Positions 52,784-63,329 of a stretch of DNA of 64,000 nucleotides are shown piece by piece (positions within the stretch are counted from its first letter, which is position 1; each line of letters starts with the position of its first letter). The stretch is from the NCBI GenBank assembly GCA_019614645.1, contig JABWDB010000012.1, positions 4,030,001-4,094,000 on the forward strand. The letters are read 5' to 3'. Source of the stretch: Stratiolaelaps scimitus (lineage: Eukaryota > Arthropoda > Arachnida > Mesostigmata > Laelapidae). Position numbers and translations under genes: made by a program. The notes under the pieces were generated by a model. That model was given only the letters and a program-made list of their open reading frames with translations, searched no databases and had not been told where the DNA came from.

Positions 52784-54802
52784 CTAAGGCCAAAATTAGA
52801 AACATTCAATCAATCATCCCCTCATTATCGGAAGATCATTTTTCGCGCTTCGTGTCACGAGCCCCTATGGATATATATATATATATATATATAGTTTGTA
52901 AGCGGATTTCGCTCTAACCATAGCAGCATATTATATTTTTCTACGAGATCCATGCCGCGCCTGAGTAAGAGATTGTCTCATATGGGCATACGTGTCCTAC
53001 TCTGTCAAAACAACAGGGAGCCTGTAGGAAGGGACACACATATGACCAGCACAAGGTGGGGTCTGAACGAGACGCGCCCTTTGTATGAAGCAGGCCCATA
53101 CGAAGCTCAATACCTGTGGTTGGTACAGACGAACCGTGCACATCTAACCCCTCCAATGAAACAAACGAATAATTCTTAACGCCTCCTACTCATAACGAGG
53201 TAGCTATCCTCTCCGAGGGCCCATAGAGATCAACGCATTGAACGCTTCGATCGCGGACTACCTTTCCGACATGTGCTCTCGGAACATCGGCGTAGCGTGT
53301 CATCTTGCTCGCCACCTTCGCAGCGTGTTTGGGAAGACGTTTCTATGGCGTGCTGCACACTCTCACACGCACGCGATCACGGACAACAGACGCAGGCATT
53401 CGACCATCCTCGCGTTCATCGGTCTGCGACCATCATTATCGTCGTCATGAGAAGACTACTAGAGAGCACCATTAGTCAGTCGAGCGGCGTTCGTGGGAGT
53501 CACCACGTCCTGGCGCAATGCCCGTGGTGCGCGAGTATTCTCCACACGCTCTCGCTCCGGGCACTGATGACCCCGACCTCACGGTATAACCTTGTGTGTT
53601 GTCCCTACTCGGTCTCTGTCGATTCCCAGCCTCCTGCCTCGTGTCGGCATTCGCGAAATCGTGACTTCGGCGCTGAAGAGCCCCAACCAACGATCCTCAT
53701 CCATCTGAATCAAGCGGGCATCGTTCGCATCCTATTCAAGCCGGATCCTTCCCCGTGGCGAAAGCACGCCCATCGTCTCATACTTCTCCACTTAGGAACA
53801 TAGCCCACAGCCTTACTGTCCGTGTATATGTGCATGTGAGCGTTGCCACCCTCCAATCAATCGGGATAAATCGAGAGCACAGCCGTGCGATTCATCCAGC
53901 AGCGCTTAGCTCGTCACTTGCTGTGCAAAGCATGTACGAAAGGCCGTACTACAATTTTCGTACTACAAAGGAAGCAACCATTCTCCCCGTAGAATTGAAG
54001 GCAACGTACATATGTACATCTGCCTTTAATACGATCGAAGGCAGGATTGATGATTCGCTAGGCTGGCGCGTTGACTGACGCAACCGACTTCTTTAGAAGT
54101 TCGCAAGCCTCGCGGCGCAGCTAGGCGTTACCTAGCTGCACGCGAGCGACGCACTAGATGAAGAAGAAGATGCTCGAAGATGGATCGAGCGGGCGGCCGA
54201 GTGCATGATCAAGTCAAGGGGGAGTTGAGGCGAGTTGACACATCATCATGCCGCGATTCGATTCTCGTACACCTATGGACAATCCGTTAGACTTCTTGCA
54301 GGATCTGCAACGCACCCTATGGCACGGCATGAGGGAGGGAGAGAGAGAGAGAGTGCAGATGCTCTGTACTACTATATTTGGATGAAATGGTGTGCAAAGT
54401 GAGGATTCGAAGTGATTCCACTCGACCGGCGGAGTCTCCGAGAGGAAGCACGTCCTCGTGAAAAATCACACACCGCGCTGTGAAGTGCAGGTGGTCTGCC
54501 GCTGCCCCGGACTTCGAACAACTGCCCGTTCGATTTGTCTCGTGAACCCGCGAGGCCTTGTTGTATTGGAGAGTCTCGTAGGAACGGGGATCGTATGTTT
54601 GCGCACACCTCGTCCAGCGCAACCTGCTTATTTACGAAAGATACACTTAGAAGTTGCTGCATGCGCTGCTGCTCCTCCTAGAGGAAGCCTTCCCTGCGGC
54701 GTAGTGGTGGTATCATAGATCGTATCTATGCCGATGTATAACCTGGCAAATCGACGACAGGAGTAGGCGGAATAAATGGCAATTTGGAGACTTGCATTTT
54801 CA
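52784..54802. other. No supported gene
   Basis: (AT)n at 52.87 kb and ORFs up to 176 codons (53273-53803, +) with no domain features. Confidence 0.5.
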
Positions 54803-54960
54803 TAGGCTACCTAGGTCGAACGCGTGCACCTCGACTGGTTCGATCTAGGTACCGTTGCATTTAAAGGGGTCCGTCTTATGAAGCAATGCCGAAAGGCGTA
54901 CCGTGGACGTTAAATGTTTAAGGCGGTGAGACAGCCCGGAAAATTTAGGCTACCTAGGTC
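54803..54960. repeat. 15-bp target-site duplication flanking a SINE
   Basis: Perfect copies of TAGGCTACCTAGGTC sit at both ends of the SINE at 54818-54945. The perfect match suggests a fairly recent insertion. Confidence 0.85.
54818..54945 (+). mobile_element. tRNA-derived SINE, 5'-truncated, with target-site duplication
   Basis: The element has a B-box-like GGTTCGATC, the family linker TTGCATTTAAAGGGGTCCG, the core GAAGCAATGCCGAAAG / ACCGTGGACGTTAAATG, and the end CAGCCCGGAAAATTT. It is flanked by the 15-base direct repeat TAGGCTACCTAGGTC at 54803-54817 and 54946-54960, the signature of target-primed insertion by LINE machinery. The 5' tRNA-like part is cut short. Confidence 0.85.
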
Positions 54961-57112
54961 ATGTTGCCTTAACGACTTCGTGCGTGTATTTTGACGCTTG
55001 CCCCTTGCGTAGTCTAGTCTTGGGGTGCTTAATACTCGGGGGAGGTCCTCGAGCAAATGTTCGTTGCTGTTTCCCGGCCGATCGTCCCGTTTAGCTGCCA
55101 CCCAACGGCTGAGTTCTATCATTGCCGACGACCGCTGTTCAGATGAATGAGAGACACTATCTGCTACACATTTCAACCAGACCCGGCCAGCTCATCCAAC
55201 TCCCCACGGTAAATACATATATGATACTCTTTGTCGTCCTGTGCTTAAACCTTTGACCGCGTTGGGTGGAGGGTGCCGCAGATAGCGCAGTGATGGTGGC
55301 AAACGGGCAGACCTGTTTATTTGTTTGTGTCTACCTCTGTTTGTTTGTGTCTACTTTTCACGAGAGTCTAAACAGGCGGGGGGGGCGCACACACTAGCCG
55401 TAGTTGCTTAAAGGGGTTCTGAGAATTGATTCGCTAACTTACTATCTATTTACGTGGTTTCAGATCAAGAGGTGTTTCAGCACAGCCCGAAAGGCGCGGA
55501 GTTCTTTATTCCTTCACATTGGTATGGATGCTCCTGTGAGTTAGGCGGTGAAGCAGCCCCCGAACGGCAATCCGCTCCACCCTCCAGCAGGGCACCCGAT
55601 AATCAGCTCGTTTAGATAACATTTTGAAAAATGGCATCACTCTCCAAGCCTCTCTCCGAGCCCGCGATCTCGTTCTCAGTGTCCACATCATTTTCTCTCT
55701 TCTCTCTGAAACTTCGCTCCAAAGTATTTCTGTGTTTGCCTCGTACACGGCCACTACGCCGGCTCTTGCCTACACAGACATAGTCGTAATATTGATGGTA
55801 ATGCTAATTATATGAGGGCCGTGATGAGGAGGGCACTTAATTACCTCGAGATCGGCCGTCCAGATTGGTTGTGTCCGGTTGTGGGTGCAAATTATCCAGC
55901 TATCGGAAGCTATTCTAATAGCAAGGGACGACGATAAAGAGAACATCGCATTGTAAATTGCGCACCTTTTCTTCTCGTCCCCGGCAGCTTTAGTGTGTAT
56001 TGTGCAACGCGTGTCTAGGGGGGGGGGCAACCTGCCGAGAGTGGCCAGCATTTCCAAACAAGTGAACGTTGCTTGTCTGGTTAATAACAAATTTAGGAGG
56101 TGGTCGACAACTGTGCTTCGAAGTGTACTCGTATCGTTCTGAGGAACTCTACACGTTGGTACATGTATGGTGGTGGTGGCGGCGGAATATTTACTGCGGC
56201 ATATACAGATTACGGTATCTATGGAACGCAAGAACGCGGTCGTCCCTCGTGGGCTAGCAATGCAAACGACATGCACATTAACATCCTAACCGGCAACTAG
56301 AGGCGGGGGTCCATCTGAATACCGAGGACAAATTGCGTCACAAGCTGACAAAAGAAGAAATCGGAAACGATGTCATTCTATTGTGGATCCGCCCCTAAAC
56401 AGTGCTAAACTTAGGAAGGTTTAGCGATTCTATGAGACATAGATATCCGGCAGCGTGTTGGTCGCTACCGTTCAACGAAATGTTCATATCCAGCAACCAG
56501 TAGCATAGAAAACGACTACGGAAGCGGCTATGTTCGCCGACGATGACAGCCAAAGGAGTTCACTGTCTGAAGGTAGAGGGCGGCAGCGACAGCGATCCTG
56601 AACTGACTATCGTCATGTTCCACCACTGCTCGACTTGAGTAGACAACCCCCACGCGTAGCCGTGCTGTGGCGCGTTTGTTTCGCTGAACAATTTCGTTAA
56701 TGAACAGGGCGGAAAACCTGGTTCTATCTCCTTCTCGAATAGTACCAGGTTTCCTCGTGGGGGTTTCAACCCCCAGCTGTTCCCACACCGTCTCTAACCA
56801 CGATTCACTTGCCAGCGAGTGAGTCGAGCAAGGAGGGTTTCGTGTGCTCTCAAATAGAAGAGGCGTCTATTCAGCGTCTGTTCAGGGCCTTCAAAGATGA
56901 ACTTGGTTGGGTTCCACAATCGATTGTCATGGGTCCAGCAGCAGTGTTATCATACCTCTCCCCACTCCACCCGAGATACACACACAGACCCAAATGGGTT
57001 GAGGCGAGCACTCATCTAACGTCATCGCTATCGTACTGCATGGTTGCTACGGTGGCTCATTAAGCTTCGTCGCCCTCGAAAAGCAAACTTTCTAACCAGA
57101 TCGAGGCTGCAG
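54961..57112. other. Mostly noncoding, with scattered coding-like fragments
   Basis: Short in-frame pieces with coding-like composition occur at 56163-56300 (+; YTDYGIYGTQERGRPSW), about 56290-56397 (+; LNTEDKLRHKLTKEEIGND) and 56809-57063 (+; RLFRAFKDELGWVPQSIVM). They are in different frames and broken by stops, like an eroded gene or transposon. Confidence 0.35.
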
Positions 57113-57217
57113 GTTTTCGGACTGACTCTCAGCCTTAAACGTTTACAGATCGAACCCGTGGAAGCAGCTACGTCCGTCTCCTACGATTCCAAGGTAGGTG
57201 CACACGACTACCCGCCA
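57113..57217 (-). mobile_element. SINE with internal deletion, minus strand
   Basis: On the minus strand a tRNA-like head with B box GGGTTCGATC joins almost directly to GTTTAAGGCTGAGAGTCAGT and CCGAAAA, so the linker and first part of the tail are deleted. The head aligns with the 18.1 and 22.3 kb copies. Confidence 0.6.
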
Positions 57218-57809
57218 AATAACTGTGATAGCCTAACGCAACAACAACAACTACAGCAGGAGGACAAGTAAACCGTCCAATTTGCCATTGGAAATAAATC
57301 CAATTGGAGGCCCGCAGCGAGATTTTCGAGCCGGAACGACAAAAGCAACCCCCACGAGGTATTGTGTCAATTATGTTGGTTTCGCCGGTCCGTTCGTTCG
57401 TTCGCTGAAATGAGCGAATGAACGGGATGAATGGGCCGCAGAAGCGTAGCCGAGCTTCGCGCTGAGGGGCAGCAGGACAGCCAGGAACGACTACTAACAT
57501 ACACGAGGTAGGTCTCTTACTGACCTCTCTCTCTCGTTTTTTTGTCATCGCCCCCCGATCATGTCCACTCTCTCAGCAACGCCGCTAATCTAAGCCAGGG
57601 CATCAGGATCAGTGCAGACGTAGCACCAGTGTCAGTCGAACGAGTTGAGTTAGCTCAGCTCTGCCAGCATCAGAAGATTCGAAGCTTTGAGCAGGCGTGT
57701 GTGTGTGTAGAAGTGTGAGCGCCGATCTGCGGCGTGGTCGTCTCCAACAGCCAGATATCGACCTATCGATATAGAGACCACACTGACTTGTGCTACGGTC
57801 GACAGCAAC

Positions 57810-57980
57810 ATGGAGTTCCGTAAGCTGATCGCTATCCTGTTAGGACTGTTCGTCCTGGTCACAGTGGCGATAGATGGTGTGAAGACTCAAGCCTTTTTTA
57901 AGAAGAGGACAAACTACAAGAAGCCCCTTGGCCGCGTCGTGAAGAAAAACTACGCATTCAAATATCCCGAGTACGCCTAA
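57810..57980 (+). CDS. Small secreted basic peptide precursor (56 aa), unrecognised
   Basis: The frame runs from ATG 57810 to TAA 57978-57980. Residues 1-28 look like a signal peptide: basic n-region (MEFRK), hydrophobic core LIAILLGLFVLVTVA and a small-residue end (KTQA), with likely cleavage near residue 28. The remaining 28 residues hold nine Lys/Arg, four Tyr and a single acidic residue, no Cys, a KKR site, two further KK pairs and a Gly-Arg after PL that could be an amidation signal. This pattern fits a neuropeptide-like, cuticle-related or antimicrobial secreted peptide, and I recognise no family. No intron interrupts the frame. A candidate AATAAA is at 58478-58483. The protein nature is inferred from composition and signal sequence only. 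Confidence 0.6.
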   Translation: MEFRKLIAILLGLFVLVTVAIDGVKTQAFFKKRTNYKKPLGRVVKKNYAFKYPEYA

Positions 57981-60638
57981 CGTAGTGAAGAGGCACACAG
58001 AGCCAGCATGACACTCAGAACAAACACTCATGACATCGTGGACTACATCAACCAGAGATCAACCAAAGTGTGGCAGCTTTCCATCGGTCATTGCGGAATC
58101 ATAATCAAATGTTATCGAATCGTCGTGCTGTATAAATGTGATAGTGTCTAAATATTTCATTGTATACAATTCAATACCATGCAGTCCCTATGCTCATCAT
58201 CGGCCAACTATAACGAGGGCCACACAACGGGAGAGTACCACAGAGATGAAGAAGTTGCTCTCCGAGACATTTTCAAGTTTTCACAATGTGTGCCTTCAAT
58301 GTGACTCGTTCGATGCTTCAGTAGGATGATTCGAATGACAATCCTTTCTTGACGCCGAACAACGAATAGGTTTAAGTCACATAACACATCTTATCAGGCG
58401 CGTATATATGAATGAAATGGGTTACAGAAATCGATGAATTTTTACGCAATATGGCGTATAGATGCGCCGAATGACAAAATAAAAAATCCACGAAAGCTAT
58501 ATTTATTTCTTGTTATTTTTCGGTGTATACGTTTATCTAAGGGCCTCCAATGTACATGGCCAAGTACATGCGTTGATTTCGCTTCTGAGCTGATTTTCGA
58601 TGACTTCTACACATCGTGTTACAGCAAGCGACAAAACAGTATCAACGTTGATCATTTGGTGTCCATGTGAAGGATCGTTTTTTTCAATACGTATTCCGGG
58701 TTCGAATTAGCATATGATAGCTAACGAAGTTTCGGCCAGCTACGAACAATAACGTGTTAGTCATTAATCCGCGTGAACTATCTCAATTCACCCTGACTGA
58801 GATATGTGAAAAGAGTGGCCTATCTTTTTCTTTTCTTTTCGAGCTGCATTTTCCACTTACCGCTGATGTAAACCGATCGGCCACATTATCCCCAAGTGGG
58901 AGAGATTTGATCGGTGACCATCGAATAATAACTAATAGTTGCGTATACAACCTACAGAGTATAGAACTATCGAGCGTCTGCTGTAGTTTGACAAAGTCAT
59001 ACAAATGTGTTTATTGTGTGCAAATAGAGCATTGTCCTCCCCTTGCATTGGGGTAAATGCTGATATATGATAGCTATTATTATGGGTTAATCTGAATTAT
59101 TCCGTACATTGCTACAAATATAAGAAAACATCGTATTCGTCCTTGTTACTTGTTCATAGAAATGTATTGGCTATTATTTACAAATATCAACCAGTCTAGT
59201 TGCTATTGCCGCGTATGAAAATGCAGTACAACTTGTTACATAATGCCTTCTGTGCAGTTGTTATATTCTGCATAACAGCACATTCTCTATATACACACGT
59301 TGCAGTTTTGACGTTTCTCTGAAATTTTGTTGATATCTCAATATATGAATAATTGAGATCTGATCGGTGCGGTCGATTTCCCCGCGTTAATGTCTGGGCG
59401 TCGGAAATGTTAGTCAAGTATTCTCCACTTTATTCTTAAAAAAGAACGTGTCAGGTAAGCTGCTCGTGATTATGCGTGCATTGTCGAAGACCATCTCGAA
59501 CACAGGTTCGTATTCATAGCATACATGATGCATTCATTAGTAGATGATGATATTTACAAGCATCGCAGTCAATATGATGAACACACTTGTAGCAACATTG
59601 GACCACTGGCCGAGTATCATATGATTCTAGTTATCTAATTGGTATATATATAATAGATATATGTATCTAATTATAGCTTGGTGTTTCTCGTGACTTCATT
59701 GACTAAGTTAGAGACTCAGTATTTGATCATCGCCTCTCCGGTACGCCGTCAATGTGGAGAGCGTCATGAAACTTTAATTTAATCCGGATAAATTAATACA
59801 AGAACTTGTTTCGTACTCATAGACATTATCTGATATGATGGGGTTGGATATACAAAAAAACATATCGTGAACACAAATTTTGCACAAATGATTCTTCGAG
59901 CGAGCATACATTACAGCAGCTGAATCTGGCCCTGTGCTCGATTCGACACTGGAAAATGGTGGTAAATATAAGCATTACCGTGATGCCGTTATTATCGTGA
60001 AAGAAAAGTCGGAACTGGACAACGTATTTTCTTATGAACTGGTCTCAATGAAATAATGTAAAATCCTAACATGCATTGAATACCTACAGAAAACTTTGGC
60101 AAGTTTTGTTAATCTATAAACGTAGTTAAACGCAATCTCATCGCTAACCAAAATGTTTGCTAACCAAAGACGGCTATCACAAGGTCATTATTATTACTAT
60201 TATCGTTGTTGTATAGTCACACTCGATACAGTTCATGTGTACGTAGGGAAATCCGTCACAGGTCATTAAATATGAACAGTACAAATTAACGAACAACGGA
60301 TGGAGCACTGATCACCCTAATATATTTTGTAACACCAGGCAGCATCACCACTGAACGTGCTGCCACTGGCTTTGGTTACCTCTTGGTACGGGCATCATCC
60401 CTGCTCACTGTGACACTACATCTATGAACAGTATGTCTACTACGAAATCAGAGCTGTGTCCGGCACCAACACTCACGCCTACGCTCTGTTACGAAATAGC
60501 TTTGGAAATCAGAAAAATATCATGCTGCCGCCAACCAAGCATAGAACTTAACGTACAAATGGTCACTAGCAGCGATACGCGATAAGATGAGTAGTAAGTG
60601 TTGATGAGATGTAGCCGGTGAACAATCCGGCCACATGC
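57981..60638. other. AT-rich intergenic stretch between the peptide gene and the SLC17 gene
   Basis: It should hold the 3' untranslated regions of both flanking genes, which converge here. Candidate AATAAA signals are at 58478-58483 (+), 59434-59429 (-) and 59015-59010 (-). I see no further gene. Confidence 0.55.
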
Positions 60639-60794
60639 CTATAGCGGCTCAATAAGCAGGGGCGTCCTTTCATCCGAGGGAGGACTGGACCAGTCCTGTT
60701 TTGTGGCGGACCCGAACAGCAAGAAGATGCCCGCGCCCAACATGGCAGTGAATGCACCCGTCTCGAAGATCACGTTCCAACGGAAGAAATCCTC
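60639..60794 (-). CDS. SLC17-like gene, terminal coding exon
   Basis: Acceptor GCTTTTTTCAG precedes GAGGATTTCTTCC. The 51 residues and stop give the last helix (GAFTAMLGAGIFLLFGSA, with the family's LFGS end) and a short cytosolic tail that ends DERTPLLIEPL. Candidate AATAAA signals on the - strand lie at 59434-59429 and 59015-59010, so the 3' end is not fixed. Confidence 0.9.
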   Translation of the reverse strand, partial: EDFFRWNVIFETGAFTAMLGAGIFLLFGSATKQDWSSPPSDERTPLLIEPL

Positions 60795-63292
60795 CTGAAA
60801 AAAGCATGGCGATACGCAGCACGAAATTAGGATACGAATCGAGAACGGCCTTAGGCGGCACTGGACAGGGCGCGAAGTGTCCTGCGCGCAGGCGCATCTC
60901 CAACACGTGGTTGCAATTTTTTTTAATTGAGAACCCGTTTCAACTGATACAAATCATGAGGTTTCACCTGTGGCGAAAGGTAGGCCAGGGCTCAATTTGT
61001 GATAATAGACCAAGTTCGGCATTTCGTCTACGGACCTTGTCTTCGAGGAACCACCCGACGAGGATCGGGGTCAGGATTGAGGCGAGGTTGGCGTAGGTAT
61101 TCACCAGGGCGCTTACGGCCCCTGCGAACTCCGCAGCGAGATCAATCGGCAAAGCGGCATCACTCCCTCCGTACAGACCCCAAAAGGTACTAGCGATAAC
61201 GACGAGAGCTGCCACTAATCGGAAGTCGGCCTCCAGCTGACTCAGGAGAAGCATCGTGGAAGCCGGGAGCATAAGTGCTGGTGACGTTGTGTACGTGAAA
61301 TCGTCGAACGGAGAACCCGAATCCAGAGAAAGCGATACGTGCGATACAAACAAACGTTATCAACGCTACTACGAACCAACGAGCTACACGATATATGTGT
61401 GTTTGTGTTCACGCGTAGACAGGACATAGCTATCTAGAATTGGGTGGTCACCAATGTATCGCCTGATAATAGCATTTGACGGTGAGCTGAACCGTACAGT
61501 AGGCTGCCAGGCTCTCTGAACTCTGTGAGATAGCCTAGGTGACGCGTAGGAGAATGAGAGTTGGGCTTCTCCTAATAAGCCACTTCTCGTCATTGGTATT
61601 CCCTCAATGGACTCAGCAGCATTGTCTATGGCGCGTTGCAGACAGACTTTGAATGCAGGGTGTTCGTGAAGTTATGCAACCATATTTGAGACTCAAGAAA
61701 GTTTTCGACATCCTTTAACTTATCTCCTAGTGCATTTGATTCGCTCATTTTTCTACAGATATATATCTAGATCATCTCAGATCCCAACAAGAATTTCGAA
61801 AGAAAGATAGAAAGAAAATCTCAGAAGACAAATGCTACAAAGTTAAGTGGTATCTTTAAAAAAATCAACCATCCACTAAAAGATCTTCTCGGGACTATTA
61901 CTCTATTTCATTGAGCATTTAAAACATAACTACTTAATGTATATTTTCAAACAAAACGAGCAAACAAATTCAAGAGTGATCAGCTGCGAGGGACTTCGAC
62001 TTCGATCAGTCTTCCATAGGGTTGCGATATCATTTAACACTTATAAAAATTGGTATAATTATCTCACGTTCCTCCACAACGTAACTGCAGATATTAGGAA
62101 CCCAAACAACGATCTCTGAGTCTCTGAAGCCAGCTGGCTGCGAGTACAGTATTATACGCCGAGGAGGCGAGAAAATACGGTTTCTAAAGCATGGATACAG
62201 TCTATCTTGAGCTGAACTTACATAGAGTTGCGAATGTCTTCCGTACTTTATTGATTGACCAATCTGCCTGAAGAAGACGATCGGCCAGAATCGAACACAC
62301 AAGTGCAACGATGCCTGACGAGATGGTCGACACACCGTTAATCCAGCCATTCTGGAAAACGTAGAAGGTGTATTAGACCTACGACTGTGACAAATAGTTC
62401 AAATGAAACAATCTACGTGTAGACATACATGCGCTGCATGGACCATGTACGATATGAGCGTGTACAAACACTATTGATACTCACATATAACATATAGTGT
62501 AGACGACGAATCGAAGCAATCATTCATTCAAGCAATCAATGAATCAAATTAACGAATCAATAAGAACAAAGACAATGTAAGACGAGTCGACAGGGCCAGC
62601 CAGTCGATATCGGTCAACGCGGGCGAGCACAGGTAGGTAATGCAGAGCCGAGAACTATTGACAGTGTAGCATATAAAGTCAACATCACTCACCACTGTCA
62701 GGTCTAGATGATACATATGGTCGAGGAATATCGGTGTATAGGTTGAGAAGATGGTAAAGAACGTATAATTGCAGTACGTTCGAATGCAGAAGACAAACAC
62801 TGGGCCAGATGTCAGTATCTTCTTCCACGGGATCTGTGGAGAGCAAAAGTCGATGTCGTTATTATCATTGCCAGTTTGTTCAAATAACTTGCGAAGGGTT
62901 GTTTAGAATAGGATTTTTTTAACTTTTCAAATATATATATATATATATATATTTAAAAAGTAAAAAAAACATTGGCCTATATTTGAAACAATAGCTAACT
63001 TAGGACTTTTTTGGTGTCTGAGTTTGACCATGATTTCACTTCGGTGCTGGGACCGAAGCTACTCACCTGACGATTTCGGTCGAAATCACCTTCCCGATTA
63101 GAAAGTATCATTTCACGTTCGTCATCAGATATCCAACGATGCTTCTCAGGAGAACTGGCAATACAAATATACCACAACAAAGACCAAATGACACCTCCCG
63201 CACCTACACATAAATACAACATAACAAAAATGACGAATCTGTTTTAGTTTCGTCCATGTACATATAAAGTTTTAATTTACCATTAAGAGATT

Positions 63293-63329
<37 letters not shown>

